The position numbers and the translations under genes were made by a program. Shown here piece after piece: positions 1 through 8,534 of a stretch of 14,475 nucleotides of DNA. The stretch is from Gyrodactylus bullatarudis. Its lineage: Eukaryota > Platyhelminthes > Monogenea > Gyrodactylidea > Gyrodactylidae. The notes under the pieces are model-generated. The model did not search any database. It was given only the letters and a program-made list of their open reading frames with translations, and was not told where the DNA came from. The stretch covers positions 57,065 through 71,539 of the forward strand of contig SSNU01000206.1 in NCBI GenBank assembly GCA_012064415.1. Direction: 5' to 3'. The stretch's first letter is position 1. Every line of letters starts with the position of its first letter.

Positions 1-43
1 AACCTTTCGATGTTCATTTTCTTTCTAAAAACCTTATATATAT

Positions 44-93
44 GGCATGTATCACACTGATGAGTATGCCCGAAATAAAGGCCTTATTTGTGA
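44..93 (+). ncRNA. Hammerhead ribozyme, type I, apparently intact
   Basis: Self-cleaving RNA motif. Core CUGAUGA is at 57-63 and GAA at 72-74. Stem I is five perfect pairs (52-56 with 89-93). Stem III is four pairs (75-78 with 84-87) closed by a 5-nt loop. U88 is the unpaired base 5' of the cleavage site, so cleavage is predicted after 88. Between the core boxes lie 8 nt (64-71) with one G-C closing pair. GGCAUG at 44-49, just 5' of stem I, can pair with UAUGCC at 65-70 (five Watson-Crick pairs and one G-U). Type I hammerheads with short stem III are known from Penelope-like elements and retrozymes; which of these this copy belonged to is not clear, because no related ORF follows directly. 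All core bases are present, so I call it intact by inspection. Confidence 0.82.
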
Positions 94-249
94 AAATCTT
101 GGCATCACTTTCTTCTTCTCTCTACAATAATAGAAAACTCATCGATATCTCAGCTCAAAACCTTTATAACCCAGCACCTCTCAACTGATTATTCAATAAA
201 TTAGAGTTTCAAAAAGCTAAAAACGTGATCTTAAGTACTCACTGCTAAA

Positions 250-318
250 ATGACTCAAGATGATGTATTTGCAAGAATCTTTGATGATAAGAAAGAGAGT
301 TTCAGAATTTCAAAGTAA
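250..318 (+). CDS. Short ORF after the hammerhead, unknown
   Basis: A 22-codon frame starts 161 nt after the predicted ribozyme cleavage site and is rich in Asp and Lys (begins MTQDDVFARIF). It ends at TAA and I could not follow it further in another frame. It may be the N-terminal remnant of a retroelement gag or PLE protein, by analogy with the ribozyme-then-ATG arrangement elsewhere in the window, but the spacing is much longer than the 32-39 nt seen there. It could equally be chance. No function is assigned. The rest of 94-450 shows nothing I recognise. Confidence 0.2.
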   Translation: MTQDDVFARIFDDKKESFRISK

Positions 319-430
319 AAAGGTAACACTGGAAAAAATCGAAAAAGACTAGAAAAATTTAAAAAATGAAATTATGGAATACAAGAAAAAATACGAATGT
401 GAATCCATAGAGATTAAGAAAAATGAAAAG

Positions 431-447
431 ACATACATACATACATA
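431..447. repeat. ACAT microsatellite
   Basis: About four tandem ACAT units immediately upstream of the first recognisable integrase codons. It may mark the 5' break of the retrotransposon relic. Confidence 0.8.
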
Positions 448-450
448 TAC

Positions 451-1674
451 TGTGAATTAAGTAAAAAAGGTCCAAGACCAATAATCCCAAAATCATTGAC
501 AGTAGATATTTTCGATGATTGTCATAATATAAATCACATGGGAATAAATGCATCAAGAAAATTCATAGCCGAAAGATATGTATGGCATAAGATGCATACA
601 CAAATTAAAGAGCTAGTTCTATCATGTATTGGTTGTCAGAAAGGAAAGATCTTTAGACATACCAAATCTGAATTTCAATCATTTCCTACTGTAAACAACA
701 CATTAGAACATGAACATATGGGTATACTAACGGTCAAAGAATCACAAGGGTATAATAAAATCCTATGTATAATATATAGAAAATCAAAATTAATCCAACT
801 CGAACCAATAAAAAATGAAAGTACCGAAGAAATATTGGAAACTTCCAGAAGAACATGGTGTAAGACAAAAGGATATCCCTCTGTGAACATAGACATACAA
901 CAGCATACAATCCAAAGAGTAATGGAATAATCGAAGAAACAGAATGATAAGAGACTCATTATGTGCATCTGCAAATACGTATGATTGGTACAAAGCCTTG
1001 CCGGATATAGAAGTTTTGTTAAACAATACTCCATATACGGATTATACTAATGCGGAAAGAATCTATGGAAAAAACTTAAGATTGCCAAATGAACTCTTAA
1101 TAGAAAATAGAGAAAAAGTAGAACAAAATGAGGAGACAAAAAATTTATTCAAAACATTAAAAGCACTAAATACACCTGAATTCAGAAAAGACAGGATATA
1201 TAATAACATCACTTATATTCCAAAAAACCTTTATGAATCAGAATATGTATTTATAAGAAATGAAAATCCTAGTTCTAAAAATATATAAGATATAACGGAC
1301 AAAATAAGAATATTAAAATAGATAAAAAACATGTGTTCGTAATAATAAAAGATAAAGTGGAAAAAATCTGCATTGACAGAGTAAAACCAGCAATATTGAG
1401 AAAGAAAATAGAATTGGAAAATATGAATCAGGACTACATTCCAGCGGAAATTCGGGAAACTTGCAACACAAAACCTTATCAATATTATGATGACGATGAT
1501 GACACGGATATCCAAGACAGCTACAATGGAAACACGTCAGCCAAAGTGGAAAAGAACGTAGTTTTTGAGCCAATGGAACCCATCATCAGAGAAAACGAGG
1601 TAATAAACAATGCAAATACACTCCGAAGATCCGAAAGAATTAAAAGGAGACAACAAACGAAAGACTCCATCTAA
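451..1674 (+). pseudogene. Ty3/gypsy-type retrotransposon integrase, 5'-truncated and broken
   Basis: Remnant of the integrase end of a Pol polyprotein, the enzyme that inserts element cDNA into the genome. In order: an HHCC zinc-binding region (CHNINHMG near 517, then CIGCQK near 643); a degraded catalytic core in which the expected first Asp after the HEHMG stretch is gone; PSVNIDIQQ as the second-Asp region; YNPKSNG (about 905-925) with the third-acid region GIIEE; the DWYKALP / RLPNELL stretch; an SH3-like C-terminal piece ending CIDRVKPA; and a basic RRSERIKRR tail near 1624. The pieces lie in different frames (496-930, 944-1288, 1333-1674). About 30 residues between the second Asp and YNPKSNG appear deleted. 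RT, RNase H, protease and gag are absent. The tail resembles the CsRn1/412 type of gypsy elements, a tentative placement. It is dead as an enzyme. Confidence 0.88.
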
Positions 1675-1688
1675 AGAAAGGGGGGGGA
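1673..1688 (+). other. Polypurine tract
   Basis: A run of A and G ending in a G stretch sits just after the integrase stop and just before the LTR candidate. This is where plus-strand DNA priming occurs in LTR retrotransposons. Confidence 0.7.
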
Positions 1689-2427
1689 CGTAGTGAATAG
1701 TGACTCACTCATAAAAATCCAAGTCAAGACAACAAGACAAAATAGACAATCATTATGAAGATATAGAAAATTACAATTCATCCAAAAAGTTTGAAGAATA
1801 AAACAAAAAATTAAGATTGTTATCCATAGAAAGGAAAAAAGGGGGTCTGATGACTTTCATACTAACATGGTACATTAGAATGACGTTATGCATTGTGATG
1901 CATATTGTTTTTTCGAGCCTTGGCTTACATCCATATTTGGATAGATCCTCATTAAATTTGGAAATCTGAATGCAATTTTGATTTATTATTCAATCTAGTT
2001 CCTTTTGAGCTTGATGGATGGAAATTAGCCAGAGTACTAACTATTGCATGCTTTTTCGAATGGTGGTATTTAATTTACTGTAGTAATTAAGGTATAGAAA
2101 TTAGAGTATATTTGTTATAAAGAATGGTTGAGAATTTATTTTAGGCTCTAAAGAACAAGGAAAAAATTCTCTATTCAATGATGTATAAATTACTCGAAAC
2201 AATCATATGACGGGTTTATTTCGGTTTCATCATGAGAATAAAAAATGTAAATTATGCTTGAATATTATTGGTTAATCCATACTTCACTCTCATTGGTTAT
2301 TATTTTTGGTGCAGAGAGGTATAAAAGACTTTTGCTATCACACTTTTAGCCTAACGCGAGACATCATTGACTGTATATTATTACGAGTCATATATAAGAG
2401 TAATTTCTCAGATAAAATTATATTACA
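1689..2427 (+). repeat. Probable 3' LTR of the gypsy relic
   Basis: Boundaries are inferred. The sequence after the polypurine tract starts CGTAGTG (a probable change from TGTAGTG) and a matching end TTACA lies at 2423-2427, giving the short TGTA...TACA termini usual for LTRs. About 740 bp. It holds an inverted CCAAT box and a TATA box about 100 bp before the end. The 5' LTR is not in the window, so the ends cannot be confirmed by comparison and no target-site duplication can be checked. Confidence 0.5.
2290..2327 (+). promoter_or_regulatory. LTR promoter: inverted CCAAT box and TATA box
   Basis: ATTGG at 2291-2295 (CCAAT on the other strand) is followed 25 bp later by TATAAAAG at 2320-2327. 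The arrangement and its place near the end of the presumed LTR fit an RNA polymerase II promoter, with the transcript starting about 25-30 bp downstream. Confidence 0.5.
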
Positions 2428-3277
2428 ATCAACTCATGAGGAAAGTTGTGAAGGCTGATTGTCGATAAAATAGCCTTCATCGAGTGAAAATGAGTTTCTT
2501 CAAATATTTTTTCTAATCACAATTCAAAATATTTTAAAGTTTAAGGTGAGTTATCATATATACCTCAATACCAAATATTTATTTACTTAGACTCTTTCTC
2601 AAATACAATACTCGAATTCGATTGGTATATTTAATTTCAACATAGCGGTAGGATAACAATTTTATAATAATAATAATGGTTTAGCAAATTTTGCGATACA
2701 CAGCATGCTGAAAATTAATTTTTGAGTTTTAATAAGTGTTGTCTTCGTTATCCATAAAGATTTTGATTCCGATTTACAGGTGTATAAGGCTAGTTAACCC
2801 TTCATGTCCCATTGTTAAAATAGTGGTATGCAACAATTTTTTGAGCGATAAAAATTATTAAGCAACAAAAAATTTATAATTCATGAAGAATTTTTGGTGA
2901 TACTATCACCCACAGTTTAAAGTTTTAAGGCCAAATTCTACGATGAAAAAAAAGATTTGGCATATGAAGTTGAGAATTTTATTAAGTTATAATAAATAAA
3001 AGTTAGAAATAAATTTCGAATCTAGATAAATTGATATTTTCAAACCAATCTGATTAATTTTTTTTAAAGAATCGAGGATGTTATGTAAGTTTAGATAAAA
3101 ATAGAAAGGTTCAAAGATTAATTGAACAGTTTATATAGAAAATTTAAGTCAACCGTTTAATCTTTATTAAACTTATCCATATCAAAACAGAAAATCCAAC
3201 ATATTGAAAAATTTGTGAAAATTGATAGAGAAGAAACTTAAGATATTTTTTATCAGCATAATTTGTCGTTTTGAAAA
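2428..3277. other. AT-rich non-coding stretch
   Basis: Stops are dense in all frames. There is a short AAT microsatellite near 2665-2680 (taataataataatgg) and scattered homopolymers. I see no gene, repeat partner or RNA motif. Confidence 0.6.
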
Positions 3278-3370
3278 CTAGCAAAAATTTCTAGAGAATA
3301 AAAGTTTTTTGGAATGATAATGTTGCCGAACCTCATCAAGTATATTATTTTTACTGGAGTCTACACTCAT
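3278..3370 (-). CDS. Short ORF downstream of the 3398-3446 hammerhead, unknown
   Basis: A 30-residue frame begins MSVDSSKNN and continues ILDEVRQHYHSKKLL before a stop. Its ATG is 32 nt after the predicted cleavage site of the ribozyme on the same strand. The better preserved PLE (ATG 35 nt after cleavage) and the copy at 13266 (39 nt) show the same relation, so I read this as the N-terminal start of another PLE protein, cut short. Composition is polar and protein-like rather than random AT translation. No domain is recognisable in so short a piece. Confidence 0.35.
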   Translation of the reverse strand: MSVDSSKNNILDEVRQHYHSKKLLFSRNFC

Positions 3371-3397
3371 AAGGAAGATAGGAGAACGAACGAATAA

Positions 3398-3446
3398 TAA
3401 GTGAAAAACTTTTTATTTCGCCGGATCTCTTCAGACTTAATCCCGG
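3398..3446 (-). ncRNA. Hammerhead ribozyme, type I (CUGAAGA core)
   Basis: On the minus strand CUGAAGA is at 3434-3428 and GAA at 3419-3417. The A at core position 7 is allowed in hammerheads. Stem I is five perfect pairs (3439-3435 with 3402-3398). Stem III is a 13-nt hairpin (3416-3404) with one U-U mismatch. C3403 is the unpaired base before the cleavage site, the most favourable choice; cleavage is predicted between 3403 and 3402. The 8 nt between core boxes contain AUCCGG, which can pair with CCGGGAU at 3446-3440 if one G bulges. Same family layout as the copies at 44-93 and 8486-8534 (13-nt stem III). Confidence 0.7.
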
Positions 3447-3456
3447 GCCCTGATTA

Positions 3457-3597
3457 TATATGTTGTACCCAATTTAGGAAGTTGCACAATTCTGGAAGAT
3501 TTCACTCTCTTCCTATTTTGGTCGACCAATTTATGAAGATTATTTTTGGTATATGCTAGTTTGACCTTTGTAATACATCAAAAAACATTGTGCACAC
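3457..3597 (+). repeat. 141-bp inverted repeat, left arm
   Basis: Pairs with the reverse complement of 3872-4012 at roughly 93% by eye, starting TATATGTTGT. The arms include a GTCGAC palindrome. The outer end of this arm lies 10 bp from the hammerhead at 3398-3446. The structure could be a foldback or MITE-like element, or a PLE terminal repeat in inverted copy. Confidence 0.85.
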
Positions 3598-3625
3598 AAG
3601 TAGGCTTATTTTCTCTTTCTCTCTA

Positions 3626-3637
3626 CCCCCCCCCCCC
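3626..3637 (+). repeat. Homopolymer C12 in the spacer
   Basis: Twelve C residues follow a CT-rich stretch and precede a CA-rich one, in otherwise AT-rich DNA. Length is prone to assembly error. Confidence 0.8.
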
Positions 3638-3750
3638 ACTTTCATACACACACATATAAACCTTAAAAGGAACAAATGTATAAGACAAGTCTTCTCCTAT
3701 TGAGTCAAATACATAAGAGTAAAGAATATTTTGGTATGTAAAAATTAAAA

Positions 3751-3913
3751 ATGGATGACAGAAAGAACTTCTACGATCTCATTGAAGAACAAGCCTCTAA
3801 ATTAAAGCTCTTCTGAAATGATCAAAAAGATTAAAATCCCGGAAAACTTTGTGCAGAAAGAAAGAGAAAATGTGTGGGCCATGTTTTTTAATGTATTGCA
3901 AAGGTCAAATTAG
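3751..3913 (+). pseudogene. Coding-like fragment between the inverted-repeat arms, unknown
   Basis: A frame from ATG 3751 (MDDRKNFYDLIEEQ...) stops at 3816. A second frame from 3818 (MIKKIKIPENFVQKE...) runs to 3913, into the right arm. The two join plausibly through one frameshift near 3812. The polar, helix-like composition suggests a real N-terminus, perhaps of a gag-like protein, but I do not recognise it. Confidence 0.25.
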
Positions 3914-4012
3914 CATACACAAAAAAAATTCTTCATAAATTGGTCGACCAAAATAGGAACAGAGTGAAATCTTCCAGAATTGTGCAACTTCCTAAATTGC
4001 GCACAACATATA
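3872..4012 (-). repeat. 141-bp inverted repeat, right arm
   Basis: Partner of 3457-3597, separated by 274 bp. The match stops at TATA near 4012. The sequence beyond does not contain the hammerhead found beyond the left arm, so the inverted copy ends just before the ribozyme. I reject the open frame starting in this arm (3980-4177): it has no recognisable domain and lies partly in repeat. Confidence 0.85.
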
Positions 4013-4282
4013 CATTACATTGCAAAATTGCCTGCTCTTCCATTGGATAAAAAGGAACTCAGAGAGTGGGGAGGTGTTCATTTTTTGATGATCCTGTTTC
4101 CAGGCTGCTTCATTTTTGTCGCTTTAGAAATCCATCCAATAGTGACTGACCGCTATGACTTTTTCGCTTACGTTTAATTGATGGATTTTTTTTCACCTCG
4201 TTATTATTATTTCAAAACTGTTTTAAATGAATACTTTCAAGATTTAGGCCGACTAATTCTCTCAAGATGGTTAAAAAAATAT

Positions 4283-4399
4283 ATAATATAGGGTTTATTA
4301 CAAAAATTCGAAGGGTAAAAGTCGTTTTGTCTAAGTCATTTTTACAAAAAGTCTAAGATCTATTCGGTGTATTCTTTAATGACCTAAGTCTGTTTACAG
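4283..4399 (+). repeat. Inverted repeat flanking the PLE, left arm
   Basis: About 110 bp matching the reverse complement of 7391-7500 at about 75% by eye, best over CTAAGTCATTTTTACAAAAA. It lies about 190 bp outside the left end of the PLE. It appears older than the PLE because the arms are more diverged than the element's own terminal repeats. The intervening 4400-4586 holds nothing recognisable; the frame at 4409-4615 looks like chance. Confidence 0.7.
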
Positions 4400-4586
4400 A
4401 AAGTATAAGTGATATATGCGGATATTATTATTTGTGTTGTATGCGTGGGAGACGAAGGAAAAGAGGTTTGGGTATTAATAGAATTCATCTTTATTTTTCT
4501 TGTAAAATATTTCAGTAGGATTCTCTTTGAAATTGATTGTAGCGCTTCGTACTTTGTTCATGTCTCCGCGGCTCGTAACGTCCTGG

Positions 4587-4736
4587 CCGAAAATCCACTT
4601 ATATTCATAATTTAGAAAATTGAAAGAAGATATATTAAAACCAAATTTACATTACTTGAAGTATCATCAGTGGTAATTCTTCAAAAATGATATAAGTTAA
4701 AAGTTCATTCAAAATAATAATTTACAAATCATGAAA
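4587..4736 (-). repeat. PLE terminal direct repeat (3' copy)
   Basis: Same length as 7241-7390 with no indels and three substitutions. It contains the decayed hammerhead and the first codons of the PLE reading frame (reverse complement of TATATTCAT region at 4597-4608), after which homology stops at 4587. The copy therefore ends a few codons into a second, missing unit, as expected for a unit cut out of a head-to-tail array. Confidence 0.92.
4640..4684 (-). ncRNA. Hammerhead ribozyme, 3' copy, core mutated
   Basis: CUGAUGA is at 4670-4664, stem I ACCA/UGGU is intact, but the GAA box reads GUA (base 4654) and stem III has a mismatch (base 4647). The A-to-U change hits an invariant core base and should abolish cleavage. 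The strand 5' of stem I (4684-4679) still pairs with 4661-4656 over six bases. Confidence 0.75.
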
Positions 4737-4785
4737 GAAATAGTAAAAGTCAAAGAAAATAAGAATAAAATGCAAGCTGAAAAAA

Positions 4786-4827
4786 CACCAAAACTCTCCA
4801 ATAAATAGCAACAGTGGAGAGAAAAGT
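4786..4827 (-). ncRNA. Conserved hairpin in the PLE 3' UTR
   Basis: CTCTCC (reverse complement of 4816-4821) pairs with GGAGAG (reverse complement of 4794-4799). A symmetric T4/T4 internal loop and a CAC/GTG pairing lie below it. The same hairpin occurs in the related copy at 13038-13080. It may be a recognition structure for the reverse transcriptase; that is inference. Confidence 0.45.
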
Positions 4828-4835
4828 GAAAAAGC

Positions 4836-7262
4836 TTACATCGGCCAAGGTAATTGAAGATTATAGGAATAGTTTTTTTGAACACATAGATTAGGTTTAT
4901 ATAGATTAATAAGAAATTTTTCTTTCACCCATACATCTATGCTGTCGTCATTAGGGTTTTTGTATAAAACGAAAAAATTAGAAATTGAAGCTGTATGATC
5001 TTCTTGTCTAAGATGCCTTGTAACCGCAGTATCCTTCTTCAGATGATCCTCCGCTCGTGTAGATAATTTCCTAATCGTTCTACCTATATATGAGGCTCCA
5101 CAGTAACATTGGAATTTGTAAACTAATAGAGTTTTCTCCTCTGGCTTCAGCAAATCCTTATGAATCAAACTAAATAATCTCTGAGTTTTAAATACAATTT
5201 TCAATTGTATGTTATTATAATGTTGATTGATGAGATCATTTAACCTTCTTCTAATATCATTACTGAACCCATCACCATTGAAGTTGAGCTTCATAAAAAT
5301 AGTTGTTTTCTCCAATTCATCTGTTTCGACGAGCTCATTTCTATCCATAGATACATTCATGAATTTGTCAAAAAATTTACCGGGATAACCATTCTCCATC
5401 AGACACAACTTTAAATTCTCTATTTCGTTAGACCATTCCTCAGGGCTTGCTATCTTTCTTATCCTCTTACTTAGACCAATTACTAAGCCAACTTTATGAG
5501 AAATAGGACTGAAACTGGCATAATGTAGATACTTCCCGGTTTTAGTCTTCTTCTTATAAATATTTCTCAGAATTGATCCATCTTCTCTTCTAGTCAGTTT
5601 GACATCTAAGAAACTCAAGATACCATTAGATTCTCTTCCCATAGTAAAAACTATATTCGGATGAAACGAATTCATCTTGGAGAAAAAAACATCTACTGAT
5701 ACGTTAGGTTTCATTAAAATAAAAGTGTCGTCCACATATCTGATGTAAACATCAGTGTAAGAATTGATTGTTTCAGACATTTTATTTAATTCTAACCAAC
5801 CTAGAAAGATGTCTGCTAAAAGAGGATTAAGAGGTGAACCCATAGCTATCCCATCTATCTGGATGAATACTTTGTTTTGAAACGATAATGGAACGTTTGT
5901 ACAACAGATCCTAATCAGATCAGTGATTTCATTACTTTGCATTTCAAAACCTTCGTGTTCATCAATGAAAGATTTAATAACAGATAATGTTTCCTCAATA
6001 GGTATACTAGGAAATAAAGAGCTTACATCTAATGAAATCATTTCATTTAAACCAAATATTTAAATCCTTAATTCTATCCACAAAAGCGAATGTATCTTTG
6101 ACAAAATATTTAGCATAGTATGTATGTATTGGTTTTAATACATCAATTAACCACTTCGCTAAATTATGTTGTGGACATGACGACATATCGGCCTTACTGG
6201 AAACACCTCCGGAACTACATTATCAACTATTTTATGTGTCTTTGAATGTAAATACAACCTAGACATCCTAGTATGCTTTTTAGCTATAAAACCTCTAGTT
6301 TGATCAGAAATTATTTTCTTATCAAATAGTCCTTTTGCTATTTTGTACATATTACGCTCCATAGATTATATTACCTTGTAATATGACGATCTATCCTGAC
6401 CCGTATTTATGAATTTACTTTCGTCCGAAAGGAAATCTAACCCTGCCTTTTAATAATCTTTCTTATACATTGAAACTATCCCTTTACCTTTGTCTGGTTT
6501 AGTGAGGAAAACGTTTTCAATAGATTTAAGTTCTTTTAATGCGTCAAAATGTTTTTTGGAAAGTAAACTAGATCTTAGAGGTTTTCTATCAAAACTTCTG
6601 TAAATAGATAAAAGATCAAGTTTAAACTTTTCTGTGTTGGAATCATCTTTGCGGTTCTTCGTAAGACCTAGTTCATACATCAAACGTTCAAACGCTGCCT
6701 TGTCTTCAATTTCATTATTACGTTTTGGGATACAAAAATTAGGAACAAGAGAAAGGATTTATTTTTGCTCCTTAGATAAAACAATATCAGTGAAGTTGAA
6801 GATCCCTTTTTCATGAAAACGAATACTCTTTCCAAATTCTTTGAAAAAAGTGTCATATTTATGGTTCTTCACAGATTCACCTGCTTCAACGAAGAATCGT
6901 AGTAAAGCATCATTGAAGTCAGAATAAATTTCCATAAGTACCATTTTATAAGCGATGAAATTAAGTAAGACTTGGATTCTTTCTTCGATATTCTGAATAT
7001 TCTCTTTGATCTTTAAGACAACATGTTCTTTATGAAAACGAACATCTCGAGGAACTTTCTTCCAAAAGGACCTTGGGTATTGGTTCCGATCAAGACATTC
7101 ACGATAAAACTTCAATTGGCCATAAGAATAATAAAGTTTAGAGTTAGAAGATAATATTTCACTAAGAAGATTCTTTTGATCAGGGATCCGGTGGGGGACA
7201 TTATTACGAATAAGTAATTCACGTAGTTTTTCAAACACGTCCGAAAATCCACTTATATTCAT
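4836..7262 (-). pseudogene. PLE reverse transcriptase / GIY-YIG endonuclease, near full length, disrupted
   Basis: About 809 codons from ATG 7262, inside the 5' terminal repeat. The N-terminal part includes the PLE stretch LSLVPNF (near 6750) and KPDKGKGIVSM (near 6475). RT motifs follow: RPI (near 6190), SLDVSSLF (residues 3-10 of the frame that starts at 6041), IDGIAMGSPLNPLLADIF (62-79) and the catalytic RYVDDTF (101-107). The C-terminal GIY-YIG domain starts LVYKFQC, with CGASYIGRTIR (314-324), DHLKKD, the conserved Glu in WVKEKF, and KPNLCVQKNY before stop PWPM. Lesions: in-frame TAA codons near 6759, 6450 and 6368, a one-base shift near 6180 and a compensating shift near 6045, so 6045-6180 reads in another frame (CPQHNLAKWL). 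The RT and endonuclease active sites are intact. It is not translatable as one protein unless the stops are assembly errors or read through. Confidence 0.93.
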
Positions 7263-7390
7263 AATTTAGAAAATTGAAAGAAGATATATTAAAACCAAAT
7301 GTACATTTCTTGAAGTATCATCAGCGGTAATTCTTCAAAAATGATATAAGTTAAAAGTTCATTCAAAATAATAATTTACAAATCATGAAA
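7241..7390 (-). repeat. PLE terminal direct repeat (5' copy)
   Basis: Partner of 4587-4736 (147 of 150 bases the same). It holds the intact hammerhead and the start codon of the PLE frame at 7262. Its upstream end at 7390 directly abuts the right arm of the flanking inverted repeat. Confidence 0.92.
7294..7338 (-). ncRNA. Hammerhead ribozyme, 5' copy, apparently intact
   Basis: CUGAUGA is at 7324-7318, the 8-nt segment at 7317-7310, and GAA at 7309-7307. Stem III AUG/CAU has a 2-nt loop (7306-7299). U7298 precedes the cleavage site. Stem I is ACCG with UGGU (one G-U pair). Cleavage between 7298 and 7297 would leave an RNA starting 35 nt before the ATG at 7262. UUGAAG (7338-7333) is complementary to CUUCAA (7315-7310). 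Confidence 0.85.
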
Positions 7391-7500
7391 TTTACAAACT
7401 CAGGTCATTTGGTAATACACTGAACAGTTCTTAGACTTTTTGTAAAAATGACTTAGATCAATTGATAAAAACGACTTTTTGTAATTAACCCTATAACTAT
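7391..7500 (-). repeat. Inverted repeat flanking the PLE, right arm
   Basis: Reverse complement of 4283-4399 with scattered changes. It begins at the exact last base of the PLE terminal repeat, so either the PLE inserted at the edge of this repeat or the repeat belongs to an older, larger element. No CDS is visible in it. Confidence 0.7.
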
Positions 7501-7560
7501 TTATAAAGACGAGAAAGTACTTATTTGAGGATTTGGAGACCAGTAAAATAATTGAAGATA

Positions 7561-7590
7561 TTTTTTTTTATTTTCGCCCTATCTCATCAG
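7561..7590 (-). ncRNA. Hammerhead-like core, probably decayed
   Basis: CUGAUGA (7590-7584), 8 nt GAUAGGGC, and GAA (7575-7573) keep the spacing of the other ribozymes, and the sequence resembles the 3398 and 8486 copies. A nine-base T run has replaced stem III, stem I pairs only with a bulge, and the upstream complementary strand is missing. It is either a dead copy or a chance match. Confidence 0.35.
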
Positions 7591-7896
7591 ATTCTTAGAC
7601 TGATCTGATTTAAGTTCTGATATATGTTAAATGGACAACATTTTATAAACAAATTCTGTTTCGATCAATAGATCTATTTTTCAAAGCAGTTTAATCAGTA
7701 GCTATGGCATCGAATGAGGGATATTATTCATTGTTAATGTGAATGTGGGATTCTATTCAAGCCTTTTCGCCTTTTATGTAAAAGCGGCTGGGTAACCTTC
7801 CATCAGGGATGCTTTGCTGTTTACCAGATATTTCTGCTCTTGATAGGCTGAAGCTCAGAAATATGTTCATGCTCATCCGGAAAATTTTGGTGGACG

Positions 7897-8100
7897 TTAC
7901 ATGATATTCTTCATAGGATTGTCAGTTTCTACTTCATGCGTGAGACTTAGAATCTCATGTACTTTAATTCGGTATCTTGAATTTTCTATGGATTTCTCAC
8001 ATATCAAGCTTTGTTCTGTATGAGCCCTTTTTGCACTGCTTGTAAAAGAAGGTTGATTCTGCTTATCACGGAAGCAGGACTGTGTTGACTTGCAGTTTTC
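7897..8100 (-). pseudogene. Open coding-like relic, unknown
   Basis: A 67-codon open frame without an ATG near its start (includes SFTSSAKRAHTEQSL and HEILSLTHEVETDNPMKN). The surrounding 7700-8170 is less AT-rich than its neighbours, and adjacent frames hold further open stretches (ELQPIKSRN, GPLPEKSIEKVL), as in an old frameshifted gene. I cannot name the family. The rest of 7500-8450 shows no gene. Confidence 0.25.
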
Positions 8101-8420
8101 TCATCGATAGGACTTTTTCAATCGATTTTTCTGGTAATGGCCCAATTCTTTGCGTTTCAGCACAAAAAAGAGCTCCTGCTTTTGTTTTTAAGAAATTAAT
8201 TGTCTAAAAATCATATCATTATCTATCCATATGATTGTAATCAAATTCAGTTTTAAATCTTGGAACATCTAAGCTACAAATTATCCAGTAATATTTATTA
8301 ACTAATCCAAATTTTATAAGAAATGCAATGTAAGTATATTGAAACAATTTTAGATATAAAAATATATTTAATATAAAATTAACTAATTTTGAATTATTAT
8401 AGAGATTTTCGAGAAACAAA

Positions 8421-8456
8421 TCAGTGAGTTGAATCAGAATACAAAGAGGAACTCAT
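8421..8456 (-). CDS. Very short ORF after the 8486-8534 hammerhead
   Basis: MSSSLYSDSTH then stop. The ATG is 33 nt after the predicted cleavage site, matching the spacing at the other copies, and it starts MS like the ORF at 3370. It is listed only because of that position. It is a relic if real. Confidence 0.25.
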   Translation of the reverse strand: MSSSLYSDSTH

Positions 8457-8485
8457 CGTTAGGACTTAGAAACTAGGTGTATATT

Positions 8486-8534
8486 CAGTAATAAATTTTC
8501 TATTTCCCCTGATCTCTTCAGACTGTTGATTCAG
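8486..8534 (-). ncRNA. Hammerhead ribozyme, type I (CUGAAGA core)
   Basis: CUGAAGA is at 8521-8515 and GAA at 8506-8504. Stem I CAGU/ACUG is four perfect pairs (8525-8522 with 8489-8486). Stem III is a five-pair hairpin with an AAA loop (8503-8491, one G-U). U8490 precedes the cleavage site. The base pair expected at the edge of the 8-nt segment is G-G here, a possible weakness. AUCAG in that segment can pair with CUGAAU at 8534-8529, with one bulged A. Confidence 0.65.

Larger units (their letters stand above)
4587..7390 (-). mobile_element. Penelope-like retroelement with hammerhead-bearing terminal repeats
   Basis: A 2804-bp minus-strand element: terminal repeat with ribozyme (7241-7390), an RT plus GIY-YIG reading frame of about 809 codons, a 3' UTR, and a second terminal repeat (4587-4736). 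PLEs are retroelements whose reverse transcriptase is related to telomerase and which usually carry a GIY-YIG endonuclease; terminal repeats (pseudo-LTRs) and hammerheads are known in the group. No clear target-site duplication was found. At the right end TTTACAAA occurs both inside the repeat (7375-7382) and just outside (7391-7398). The two repeats differ at 3 of 150 positions, so the copy is fairly young although its frame is broken. Confidence 0.92.

Noticed and set aside
359..1573. Minus-strand ORFs opposite the integrase
   Set aside because: Shadow frames of the plus-strand integrase relic.
1848..1870. CTGATGA on the plus strand near 1848
   Set aside because: No GAA box 8 nt downstream and no stem III or stem I pairing.
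3980..4177. 65-residue plus-strand ORF with a hydrophobic stretch
   Set aside because: It starts inside an inverted-repeat arm and has no recognisable domain; its hydrophobicity follows from T-rich codons.
4409..4615. 68-residue plus-strand ORF
   Set aside because: It runs into the PLE terminal repeat and shows AT-driven composition and no motif.
8219..8419. Minus-strand ORF after the 8486-8534 hammerhead
   Set aside because: Composition is almost all Leu, Ile, Asn, Tyr and Phe from AT-rich DNA, with no PLE N-terminal similarity.
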